The translations under genes were made by a program, and so were the position numbers. The notes beneath the pieces were generated by a model. That model made no database searches. It saw nothing but the letters and a program-made list of their open reading frames with translations, and was not told the origin of the DNA. DNA of 64,000 nt from Planctomycetaceae bacterium. GTDB taxonomy: Bacteria; Planctomycetota; Planctomycetia; Pirellulales; Pirellulaceae. Positions 56,246-64,000 of this stretch are shown here, piece by piece. Numbering within the stretch: position 1 is the stretch's first letter; each line of letters opens with the position of its first letter. The stretch is from positions 66,688-130,687 of the forward strand of contig PBNZ01000024.1 in NCBI GenBank assembly GCA_002723275.1, in the 5' to 3' direction.

Positions 56246-56516
56246 GGTGAGACGGGTGTTGCGAGGCCGTTTAATTGGAATCGTATCTAGTGTAAATCAT
56301 GAAGGAAACGACACCAAGTCTTTGGTCGGTCGTTGCCTCTCAGGTGTCGGACTGCATTTTCATGCGAAACGTACGATTTGCGAAAAGAAAGGGCGGTCGC
56401 GAAAAGGGAAGGATTGTTGGTGCGTCTCGAATTTTTGAGCGTGCGGCTTGCACGAAATCAGCATCGTGACACAATCAATTCAGAGGCGGTTTTGGAGTGG
56501 ATATTTGGTGATTGGG

Positions 56517-57524
56517 ATGAATGACGGAAAACCCTTGAATCCCGAGTCTTGGATTTGGCATCTCCTAGGATTTGTGAATCCGACGATCGTGATTGTAGGC
56601 AATCTCACGGGGGGATATTGGGTCGCGACCAACGTGATCTATATGCTGGGAATTGGGCCCTTGTTGGATACGCTGCTTGGTCGTGCGCGCAGACCAAAAC
56701 CCCCGCGTGAATCGGGCGTTCCCTTCGAATTGATGCTTTACGTGCATGCGGTTGTGCAGGTGGTTGTATTGCTGTCGCTGATTTATCGAGCATCGATAGA
56801 CGGTCCTGCCTGGACCACCTGGGTGGCTGCCATCAGTACTGGGCTTTGTTCAGGTGCTTCTGGGCTGATCGTCGCGCACGAATTAGGGCATCGTAAGCCG
56901 GGATCGTTTGCTTGGTGGCTGGGGCAACTCAACCTGCTTGGTGTTCTCTACTTGCATTTCGCCGTCGAACATAACTTCACTCACCACAAACACGTAGCGA
57001 CGGTGACCGATCCGGCTTCTGCTCGCTTGAATGAGTCTCTCTGGAGGTTTATCCCCCGCACGATCCCGGCGCAATTTCGAGATGCGGTTGTCGTGCAAAA
57101 TCGAAAGGGCCGCCGTGGTTTGGGGAACCCTGTCTATCGCGGATTGCTCGCGCAACTCGTCTTTGTGGCGATGTTGTACGGGGTTGCGGGCGCGTGGGTC
57201 ATTGCCGCCTTTGTGATGCAGGCAGGCTTTGCAATCTTTCTGCTCGAATATATCAACTACATTCGACACTATGGGCTCCATCGCGAGTTGGGTGAGCGTC
57301 AAACTGAAATGCACTCATGGCAGTCCGAAGAGCGTTGGTCACGTTGGACCTTGCTTGAGTTGACGCGGCATCCTGCTCACCATTTGAAGGCCACCGATCC
57401 GTTTTGGAAATTGCAGCCTTTTGAGAATTCACCGAGTTTGCCGAGCGGCTATTACGGATGTTTTTGGATCGCCGTCATTCCGCCGCTTTGGAAGCGAATC
57501 GTTCACCCACGCTTGCCTGCCTAA
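56517..57524 (+). CDS. AlkB-type membrane alkane/fatty-chain hydroxylase
   Basis: The protein has 335 residues from the ATG at 56517; an in-frame TTG lies at 56448. Histidine boxes of membrane di-iron hydroxylases are all present: HELGHRK near 122, EHNFTHHKH near 150, NYIRHYGLHREL near 247 and RHPAHHLKATDPFW near 285. Several hydrophobic helices surround them. The layout matches alkane 1-monooxygenase (AlkB); the usual NYxEHYG carries Arg in place of Glu. No rubredoxin or reductase gene is adjacent, so electron partners must be elsewhere. It could act on alkanes, alcohols or lipid chains. It is not close enough to the PKS locus to assign to it. Confidence 0.88.
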   Translation: MNDGKPLNPESWIWHLLGFVNPTIVIVGNLTGGYWVATNVIYMLGIGPLLDTLLGRARRPKPPRESGVPFELMLYVHAVVQVVVLLSLIYRASIDGPAWTTWVAAISTGLCSGASGLIVAHELGHRKPGSFAWWLGQLNLLGVLYLHFAVEHNFTHHKHVATVTDPASARLNESLWRFIPRTIPAQFRDAVVVQNRKGRRGLGNPVYRGLLAQLVFVAMLYGVAGAWVIAAFVMQAGFAIFLLEYINYIRHYGLHRELGERQTEMHSWQSEERWSRWTLLELTRHPAHHLKATDPFWKLQPFENSPSLPSGYYGCFWIAVIPPLWKRIVHPRLPA

Positions 57525-57902
57525 CCCCTTCAGTAGAGTTGCGCTGCCATTGCGTATCGTCATGTTTGCGCTATCATGGTGCCGGAGGTCTGGCCGGAAG
57601 ATCGTTGGATGGCCATCAGTGTCGCCCTGTTTTTCTTGTCTTCCCTGGCGAAGTCATTTCTACGCCCTTGCGTTGAAGCGAGATCTGTTCCAAGTCGACT
57701 CGTGGAAGACACGTTGGGAGACAGCCGCCATTGCCGTGAGGTTCAGAGGGGACTGGTTTGCGAGTGGGGGGATAAGGCACCAGCTTACGATGGAGCTTCC
57801 TGTGAATTGTGAAGCTGTTCGCATGGAAGTCGAAGCCAGGGGAGATGTGGATTAATCTTCACGCCTCATGTCGGTTCATGGCGCTGGGCAGTTCGACAGT
57901 GG
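57525..57902. other. Intergenic region between converging genes
   Basis: This 378-bp space lies between the alkB-like stop and the stop of the kinase gene. Overlapping short frames read through it but show no features of a protein. I saw no T-tract terminator. Confidence 0.4.
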
Positions 57903-60332
57903 CTAGGGGCCAGTCGGTGCCGCCCACGCATTGTTCCAGCCCGTGTAGAGATCGTGCAGGAAAGCCCGCCATTGCTCGGTCGTGCGCGTGACTGGATAAG
58001 GAATCGGCTGTTGGGGTTGCGAAGCTGTCCAGATGATTTCGAATTGACCGTCTTCGCCTACCTGCCCGATCCGCGGAGTTTTGAAGGTGTGCTGAGTTGC
58101 AGGGTCAATGCGGATGTCGCCACCCGGAGCATGCATTCTTTGGTTTCGCAACGAACGGCGTATGTCCGAAGTGTCCGTTGTGCCGGCATCTGCGACCGCT
58201 TTGGCCCAAAGCTTGACGCCGGAATAGGCCGCCTCCATCGGGTCGGTCACGACGCGCTGAGGACCGTAGCGCGATCGAAAAGCTGTGACGAAATCTTGGT
58301 TTTCATCGGATGGAACGCTCTGGAAATAATTCCATGCCGCGTAGTCACCGGCCATCGCGGATACGTTTAAATGTTGAAGTTCAGCTTCGCCAATGCTAAA
58401 GGAAATCGTGGGGATGTTTTCTGGAGTGATACCCGCGTTACGTAGTTCAGCAAAGAAAGCGATGTTCGTGTCGCCGTTGATCGAGTTCAGGATCACATCA
58501 GGCTTTAATTCTTGGATCTGTTGGACGGTCGTTTTGACGTCAGGTGATCCGAGGGGTATGAACGCTTCTCCCGTGAGTTCAGCTCCCAATTCCTTCAATT
58601 GATCTTTGATGATCTCATGGGCGATGCGGGGAAAAACGTAGTCAGAGCCAACTAAGAAAAACTGCCGTTTGTTCTGAAAGGCATAGGCCCATTTGATTGC
58701 TGGAATGATCTGTTGATTGGGAGCTGCGCCCAGGTAAATCACGTTAGGCGACTCCTCGATGCCCTCATATTGCACCGGGTACATCAGCAGATGATCGAGT
58801 TCCTCAAAGACCGGAACGACGGTTTTTCGGCTGGCCGATGTCCAGCATCCGAACACGGTACATACCTGATCCTGTTGGATTAATCTTTCGGCTTCCTGTG
58901 CAAATATCTTCGAGTCAGAACGTCCGTCCGCCACGACCGCCTCGACAGGACGTCCCAGGACACCGCCAGATTGGTTGAGTTCATTGACGGCTAGGAGCAC
59001 TGCATCGACGACCGGTGATTCACTTGACGACATCGTGCCAGTGAGTGAATGGAGGACGCCGATCCGGATGGGATCTCCAGCTGGAGCCGGAAGGGGAGGG
59101 GACGCACTCGGATCGGTCGGTGTACTGGCTAGGTTACCACCCGGAGGATTTTCGTTCTGCAAGCCATTGCCGAAGATAAGAAAGGCTGCAACGGCGACCA
59201 TCGCGATAATGCCCAGCAGGCCCGCTCCGAGAAAAAGGTTGTTCGGCCGATTCGCTGAACTCTCCGGTGTGGATGTAGCCGGTGCGACTGCCGGTGCAGG
59301 CTGCGTTGATGTCGTTCCTGGTACTGGCGTTGCAGATTTGCTGGGGAGCTCGATTCCCGTGCCGGAAATTGCAGCTAATACTGCCTCCAAGTCAACTCGC
59401 ATCTCCCCCATCGAAGCGTAACGATCCTCTGGGTTTTTCGACATCGCTCGTTCGATGATGTGAGAACAAGCGGCCGGTACGTCTGTTCGTATTGCACGGG
59501 GATCGGGTGGATCAGAGTTGCAATGCGCGTACATGACCTGGACGACGCTGTTGCTGTCGTAAAATGGATTCTTCCCTGTGAGTAAGCTGTAGTAGGTTGC
59601 TCCCAGAGAATAAACATCACTACGCGCGTCGACTTTTTGTGATTCGCATTGCTCCGGACTCATGAAGTAAGGAGTCCCAATAATTTGTCCGGCCTGCGTC
59701 ATCTGCAGCGTTTCGCCTTCGGCGCGTTTGGCGAGACCAAAGTCAGAGATTTTGACGGATCCATCCTCAGTGAGCAGCAGGTTGGACGGTTTGATATCAC
59801 GGTGAATCAAACCTGCTCGGTGTGCTGCGGTCAGGCCATTGCAAGCTTCGATGATCATCCGTGTGGCTGCGGCGACGGAATAGCTGCCCTGCTTTTCCAG
59901 GTGATCCTCCGCGCTGCCACCGGCAACAATCTCCATCACCAGGAAATGGGTTGAGTCTTCTTGCGAGATCTCATAAATGGTGACGGTATTGGGGTGGTTT
60001 AGTTTTCCGGCGCTCTTCGCTTCCGAGAGGAACCGACCTAGGGCAACTTCATTGGTGGAAAGTTCTGTTGGCAATACTTTGATTGCAATATCACGCTCAA
60101 TCGATGGATCGTGTGCTTTGAGGACAACGCCCATGCCCCCGATGCCAAGCACTCCTGTGACTTTGAAGCGACCTAGCTGGCGACCGACCCATGCTTCTGG
60201 ACTTCGGGCTGCTCCCCTAACGCCCGCTGATGTATCACCCTCAATCGCCATCGTTTCATTGTTGATGTCGGGCGACTTGGATTTTATATTTTGTTTTCCT
60301 GGAGCGGGATGTTCGGACTCGTTGGAGTTCAT
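57903..60332 (-). CDS. Receptor Ser/Thr protein kinase fused to a UrtA-like ligand-binding domain
   Basis: The protein has about 809 residues from the ATG at 60332. The frame continues to 60554, but the extra 74 residues look non-coding. The Hanks-type kinase is at about 50-320: glycine loop GIGGMGVV, Lys in DIAIKVLP, HRDIKPSNLL, DFGLAKRA and SPEQ. A Pro/Ala/Thr-rich linker follows, then a single membrane helix (FLGAGLLGIIAMVAVAAFLI) near 375-395. The outer part (about 425-800) is a periplasmic binding protein of the urea/amide (UrtA/AmiC) class: IRIGVLHSLTGTMSSSESPV, NELNQSGGVLGRPVEAVVAD, FGCWTSASRKTVVP and LMYPVQYEGIEESPNVIY. A PBP used as a receptor for a protein kinase suggests direct sensing of a small nitrogen compound. 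No urea transport or urease gene is near. Confidence 0.9.
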   Translation of the reverse strand: MNSNESEHPAPGKQNIKSKSPDINNETMAIEGDTSAGVRGAARSPEAWVGRQLGRFKVTGVLGIGGMGVVLKAHDPSIERDIAIKVLPTELSTNEVALGRFLSEAKSAGKLNHPNTVTIYEISQEDSTHFLVMEIVAGGSAEDHLEKQGSYSVAAATRMIIEACNGLTAAHRAGLIHRDIKPSNLLLTEDGSVKISDFGLAKRAEGETLQMTQAGQIIGTPYFMSPEQCESQKVDARSDVYSLGATYYSLLTGKNPFYDSNSVVQVMYAHCNSDPPDPRAIRTDVPAACSHIIERAMSKNPEDRYASMGEMRVDLEAVLAAISGTGIELPSKSATPVPGTTSTQPAPAVAPATSTPESSANRPNNLFLGAGLLGIIAMVAVAAFLIFGNGLQNENPPGGNLASTPTDPSASPPLPAPAGDPIRIGVLHSLTGTMSSSESPVVDAVLLAVNELNQSGGVLGRPVEAVVADGRSDSKIFAQEAERLIQQDQVCTVFGCWTSASRKTVVPVFEELDHLLMYPVQYEGIEESPNVIYLGAAPNQQIIPAIKWAYAFQNKRQFFLVGSDYVFPRIAHEIIKDQLKELGAELTGEAFIPLGSPDVKTTVQQIQELKPDVILNSINGDTNIAFFAELRNAGITPENIPTISFSIGEAELQHLNVSAMAGDYAAWNYFQSVPSDENQDFVTAFRSRYGPQRVVTDPMEAAYSGVKLWAKAVADAGTTDTSDIRRSLRNQRMHAPGGDIRIDPATQHTFKTPRIGQVGEDGQFEIIWTASQPQQPIPYPVTRTTEQWRAFLHDLYTGWNNAWAAPTGP

Positions 60333-60703
60333 GGGTAAAGAAAACCCGTGGTTTCTGTCTGTGCGAAATCGATTTTGGTAACCTACCACAGCCTGTTTAG
60401 ATTCGCGAGACTGATGGCACGCTATGGATTCGGGGCCGTCATTATGGGGGAGTAACAGGGACAGTGATGTCATGCTTTCGTGCGCGGGTGATTCACCGGA
60501 TGCTTTGGATTCTTCAATGACGATGGCCATTTCCGATTGTTCCAACCGTGGCACCGAGGTCGCTTCGCTTGAATCGACGGATTAATCGATGATTTGTCGA
60601 TCTGGGATGCGAAGGTGGGGGTGAGATCTTGCGGAGCATGCGCCGCGATAGGAAGAAGCGGTCGAATGCCTGACAGAAAATGGGCTTTTGTCGCCTTCAT
60701 GTT
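60333..60703. other. Upstream region of the kinase gene
   Basis: About 370 bp lie between the preferred kinase start and the sialidase stop. The kinase frame remains open to 60554, so part of this may be coding if a more distal start is used. No other gene is convincing. Confidence 0.35.
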
Positions 60704-61867
60704 CTAGGGGTGTGCGGTCTGCAAATCCGGGACGTTTCCATCACCGGTCAATTCACCTTCGAGCAGCCAGGAGAGATTGAATCGAGCCAAATGGGCTCCT
60801 TTGAACGGATCGTGTTCGTAATGAAGATAGATCCAACCCTCCGTTGACGTGTTCGCGCGACCTGCTACCAGTGATGAATAGCCGCTGCGGCCAGGATCCA
60901 CGAGTCGCTTGATCGGCCAAGTGTCTCCACCATCAAAACTTGCCCACACTGTCACTCGCTCGCGATGAGCAGCGTCTGTGTCCAGGTTACTGAAGATCAA
61001 GATATCCTGTTGGGTGGTTGGGATTCTCGTGAGGCCACCCATGCAGCCATAAGCGCGACCCTGGTCACCGTCGGGTAACGCATCGATGATCCTCCAGTTC
61101 TTCCACGACGCGCCACCGTCAACGCTGGAGGCGTCTCGGCGACGACGATTCTTTGGTCCCTTTGGCCAATGCATTCGCGAGTTGTAATAAAGGCTGCCGT
61201 CGGAAAGTTCAACGAGTGCAGCTTCGCCCGTTCCCTTTTCTGGAAATGGGGCGCTGGTTTGCCAGGTGCGTCCGCCATCATCGCTGTAAATCGCGTTGGT
61301 GTACTGTTCGGGCCACGTTTCTTGACCATTACGGACCGCGTAGAATCGAGAGGCTCGGATCAACCGACCGCGGTGAGGCGGGCGCGTTAAGGTGATGCCA
61401 TGTTCGTTCATATGCATCGATGGAACGTTACCCTGTGCATCGGGCTGAATGGTGATGGGGGCAGCATTCCATGACTGACCATCATCCTGGCTTCGATAAA
61501 GTGTAAGAGGGGCAGGGGGCTGCCGATCTTCGACAAAGACGAGAATGTCGCCAGTGTTGGGGTCCGCGATCGTTCCGCCGCCATGATAGCCCTCCTCGGC
61601 GATTGTGATGGGGGCTTCCCAGGTTTGACCGCCGTCTTCGCTACGTCGTACAACGACTCCTGAATTTCCCCATACAGCGAGCACTGTTCCTCGCCGACTC
61701 ACAACGACATTCGGATAACGTTGGTCGTCGAAGAGTCTTTTCTTGTCGAAAGCGGGTGCACCCAAGAATGGTTTCAGCCGTTCGTCAGCGTGTGTTTGGA
61801 TGGTCAAGAGCATCAAGGTTAATAACGATAAATCGAATGATCTTAATCGGTGCATAATACGACGCAT
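60704..61867 (-). CDS. Exported sialidase-like (BNR repeat) protein
   Basis: This 387-residue protein has a signal peptide (FDLSLLTLMLLTIQTHADE). At least five Asp-box (BNR) repeats are visible: SEDGGQTW, SQDDGQSW, SDDGGRTW, SVDGGASW and SFDGGDTW, spread over a six-bladed propeller length. Segments YPNVVVSRRG, EAALVELSDGSLYYNSR and GYSSLV match the positions of catalytic loops in exo-alpha-sialidase families (Glu in EAAL). Function on sialic or other acidic sugars is plausible; many planctomycete members have unproven substrates. The gene is solitary, after a 128-bp gap from the ATP-grasp gene. Confidence 0.85.
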   Translation of the reverse strand: MRRIMHRLRSFDLSLLTLMLLTIQTHADERLKPFLGAPAFDKKRLFDDQRYPNVVVSRRGTVLAVWGNSGVVVRRSEDGGQTWEAPITIAEEGYHGGGTIADPNTGDILVFVEDRQPPAPLTLYRSQDDGQSWNAAPITIQPDAQGNVPSMHMNEHGITLTRPPHRGRLIRASRFYAVRNGQETWPEQYTNAIYSDDGGRTWQTSAPFPEKGTGEAALVELSDGSLYYNSRMHWPKGPKNRRRRDASSVDGGASWKNWRIIDALPDGDQGRAYGCMGGLTRIPTTQQDILIFSNLDTDAAHRERVTVWASFDGGDTWPIKRLVDPGRSGYSSLVAGRANTSTEGWIYLHYEHDPFKGAHLARFNLSWLLEGELTGDGNVPDLQTAHP

Positions 61868-61995
61868 TCGTGATACTTAGGAATCGCTGCGGTATGGCAT
61901 AACGTGCCATCGGTCAATCTCTCACCACTTTAATCAATTCGACGTTGTCGTGTGCGGATGAGTGTTAGCGATTGGCGAGAATAGTCGTGCAATCC

Positions 61996-63198
61996 CTATG
62001 CATTTTCATCGATAACAAAGTCAATGCTCTCGCAGATATCCACGCAGGCTAATTCAGCCTCTTCAGCAGTAGGCTGTTTTACCACGACGTGGCCGATTCG
62101 ATCAGGACCAACGCTAAATCGTTTCACGCCTTGGCCAGGTTTAATATCGATTTGGATCGATACAATGTCGTCGCGTTTTTTTAGCGACTCCGGCACGATG
62201 ATGTCGCGGACGACACCCGTCGTGGAACTGCGCATCAGCAAGGCCGCGTTGGCTTGGCAAGGCATCTTGTCGAGGGGCGGTAGAGAGGGCTTGTCACCCA
62301 TCGTGAGGGAGAGCAGGTATTCGTAGGTGTCAAAGCCTGCGTAAGTAGTGATGTTTTCGGGGATGCATGTTGCGCCCATTCGGGCTGCGATCTCCAAAAT
62401 GTACGGTTCTGAATCGACGAGCATATAGTCGACATTGCAGATCGAATCGCGGATTCCCAATACGTCGACTGCAGCCTCGGTCATCATCTCCAGCTTTTCA
62501 GTTTCAGCTGCGGACAATGTATAGGGCATTGCATGTCCAATGGGAGTGCTTACCGGAGGCGGTGTTACCGTATCGGAATGCAAAAAGAGTCGCTGCATTT
62601 GGTTGCCAACGACGAAGGCTTGAGCTCCAAATTCGGTACCCGTGAGATACTCTTCGACGAGAATGACGTTTGTACGCGATACCGCAATGGCAGCATTCCA
62701 TGCTAGTTCGAATTCGTTGGCCGTACAAACACGCGTTACACCGCGCGAGCCTGATGAATCAATCGGCTTGATGATTACCGGAAAGCCAATGGAGTTGGCA
62801 AAATCCAGGCCGTCGTTGGCATTGTCGGTGTAAAGATAAGCCGCGGTGTTAATGTTGTTGGATCTCAGGGTGTCCTTCATCAACGTCTTGTCCGCACAAT
62901 GCACGGCGGCCTGATGTGAGACACCTGACAATCGCAGCGAATCATTGACGAGGCCCATGCTCGGAACGGAAACATCCGTGCCTGTTGTCACGATGGCGCG
63001 GATCCCCTGTTCGGTGGCCGCTGAGCGGATCGCAATTTGGTCGGTTGTATCGATGGGCAGAAAAAGATCTGCTTCTTGAATTCCTGGGTAGTTCCCAGGG
63101 GTGCTGGCGACGATCGTGCGCAAGCCCATCGCTTTGGCTGTCCGAATCAACGGCACCTGGTAGATGCCGGCACCCAGAATCATCACGGCAGAGGTCAT
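61996..63198 (-). CDS. ATP-grasp carboxylate-amine ligase
   Basis: This 400-residue protein has an N-terminal pre-ATP-grasp fold (VMILGAGIYQVPLIRTAKAM) and a lid/ATP-binding region with FPVIIKPIDSSGSRGVTRV and NVILVEEYLTGTEFGAQAFV. Mg ligands are in NVDYMLVDSEPYILEIAARM. The C-terminal part has the PGQGVKRFSVGPDRIGHVVV segment usual in PurK/carbamoyl-phosphate-like members of peptide-ligase families. It would join a carboxylate to an amine or similar nucleophile with ATP. It is divergent from a CapK/PaaK-like adenylating gene across 517 bp, and the two may belong to one surface-polymer or small-peptide pathway. Confidence 0.88.
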   Translation of the reverse strand: MTSAVMILGAGIYQVPLIRTAKAMGLRTIVASTPGNYPGIQEADLFLPIDTTDQIAIRSAATEQGIRAIVTTGTDVSVPSMGLVNDSLRLSGVSHQAAVHCADKTLMKDTLRSNNINTAAYLYTDNANDGLDFANSIGFPVIIKPIDSSGSRGVTRVCTANEFELAWNAAIAVSRTNVILVEEYLTGTEFGAQAFVVGNQMQRLFLHSDTVTPPPVSTPIGHAMPYTLSAAETEKLEMMTEAAVDVLGIRDSICNVDYMLVDSEPYILEIAARMGATCIPENITTYAGFDTYEYLLSLTMGDKPSLPPLDKMPCQANAALLMRSSTTGVVRDIIVPESLKKRDDIVSIQIDIKPGQGVKRFSVGPDRIGHVVVKQPTAEEAELACVDICESIDFVIDENA

Positions 63199-63715
63199 AT
63201 CATGCGGTTGTTGCTAAAGGACGGTTCAGATTGTGCGTGCACGTGGAGCAAGTAACGTATACGTGAAACATACGACAAAAGTGAAAATGTGGATAAGGGT
63301 GTTGCAGGTGCTCAGCATTCCAGATGGGTCGGTTATCCATCATCTTGTATGAAATGGCGGATCAGAGATCGTTGTTGGATTGGCGGACAACGGTGCTCGA
63401 GGCGGATTGGGATCATGCGAAAGTCTGAATAATCGATACGTTTGGTAGAACCCATTGGAATTGAGGGGATCCAATTCCGTCTGTGGGGACGATGAAGAGG
63501 GGCAAGTCTATTTTTTGACCTCATTTATAGGTGTTTCTCTGCGGCCGGTCAGACACCATGATTTTATCGGTCAAATCGTTCGGCGTTGCACATAGCGTGG
63601 AATATCCTTTCATAGGGAAAGTTTGAAGGCAAAACAATACGCTGTTAGACTTCGATTTGAATGAGCACGGTTGAGCGGTTCGAGTGACCGTCTGACAGGC
63701 AAGGGATGAAGTGAA
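63199..63715. other. Divergent intergenic region, ATP-grasp and CapK-like genes
   Basis: This 517-bp space should hold two promoters. A short palindrome CGTATACG lies at about 63256. AT-rich segments occur near 63500-63560 and 63600-63660. No gene seen. Confidence 0.4.
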
Positions 63716-64000
63716 ATGTTTGATGCGTTAACACGGTATATTTCCTTTTTTCGGTCAGCAAAACCGTCTGATGTTGAAAGCACTATTCTTACAAGAGTCA
63801 CGGACGCCTGTCGTTATGTGCCGTTTTATCGGGAATTGCTGAAGACGGCGGGTCTGTCTTCCAACGACTTTGTTTGTCTTCAGGATGTGATCGATAAATT
63901 CCCGAAAATCTCGACGTCTCAATACCGCGATGCTCAGCAGAACTACGGTCATGAGTGGATGATCGATGAGCGATTCGATATCAATCATCTCAAGCAGGAT
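63716..64000 (+). CDS. CapK/PaaK-like adenylate-forming protein, N-terminus only
   Basis: The open frame runs from the ATG at 63716 to the right edge with no stop (95 residues seen). AAGGGA about 11 bases upstream is an acceptable ribosome site. The translation (RVTDACRYVPFYRELLKTAG, then DVIDKFPKISTSQYRDAQ) matches the start of phenylacetate-CoA ligase/CapK-type proteins, which open with a VPFYRE-like segment and a LPIITK-like turn. The catalytic AMP-binding motifs would lie outside the window, so the call rests on the N-terminus alone. Confidence 0.65.
   Translation, partial: MFDALTRYISFFRSAKPSDVESTILTRVTDACRYVPFYRELLKTAGLSSNDFVCLQDVIDKFPKISTSQYRDAQQNYGHEWMIDERFDINHLKQD

Noticed and set aside
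56565-57855. Overlapping frames around and after the AlkB-like gene
   Set aside because: Antisense or out-of-frame shadows; the section after 57524 reads as Arg/Ser-rich spacer.
60333-60554. Longer N-terminus for the receptor kinase
   Set aside because: The extra residues look like translated spacer and the ATG at 60332 begins a plausible hydrophilic leader; not fully excluded.
1-64000. CRISPR arrays, tRNA or rRNA genes, insertion sequences
   Set aside because: No regularly spaced direct repeats, conserved RNA sequence or transposase was seen on reading through the window.

Overview
The window looks like a chromosomal segment of a planctomycete, probably of the Pirellulales type. The main evidence is two separate DUF1549/DUF1553 (planctomycete cytochrome C) plus DUF1501 gene pairs, a DUF1559 pseudopilin-like protein beside a small lipoprotein, PEP-CTERM-tailed exported proteins, a Tat-exported ceramidase-like enzyme and a receptor-type Ser/Thr kinase. 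Base composition is near balanced, and clear Shine-Dalgarno sequences are rare.

The first 25.5 kb is a hybrid NRPS/PKS locus read outward from one 342-bp control region (10219-10560). Rightward are two large PKS genes: FAAL-ACP-KS-DH-MT-ER-KR-ACP, then KS-DH-MT-ER-KR-ACP. Leftward are a TubC-docked C-A-T NRPS, a small unrecognised protein, and a C-A-T-C-A NRPS that runs off the left edge. The small gene overlaps both NRPS genes by four bases (GTGA). I read the pathway as activation of a fatty acid, two rounds of C-methylating and fully reducing extension, then addition of amino acids (unknown, Gly-like, Ala-like and more). Neither PKS module has an acyltransferase domain, although both keep the linker that normally follows one. 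A 19-bp palindrome resembling a Fur box sits in the control region, and a related palindrome precedes a hemP gene at 31 kb, so the cluster may be iron-regulated.

An ABC transporter ends 3 bp from the second PKS gene, facing it. It consists of an ATPase and a permease fused to a degenerate M1 peptidase domain. From 30 to 36.7 kb come hemP, a PEP-CTERM protein, a secreted protein of unknown function, a ceramidase-like enzyme and a lipoprotein/DUF1559 pair. From 36.9 to 41.8 kb is the first DUF1501/DUF1549 pair. From 42.1 to 46.9 kb is an SbcD/SbcC-like (YhaO/YhaN) pair. A frameshifted membrane-protein gene follows, then a Fur-family regulator divergent from a MerC-like membrane protein, with two copies of a TGCAA-type palindrome between them. 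From 49.2 to 53.7 kb is the second DUF1501/DUF1549 pair. The remainder holds a dockerin-like PEP-CTERM esterase, a CBM-like exported protein, an AlkB-type hydroxylase, a kinase fused to a UrtA-like binding protein, a sialidase-like protein and an ATP-grasp ligase divergent from the start of a CapK/PaaK-like gene.

I saw no rRNA or tRNA gene, CRISPR array or insertion sequence. Product names are from motif reading only; no database search was run.
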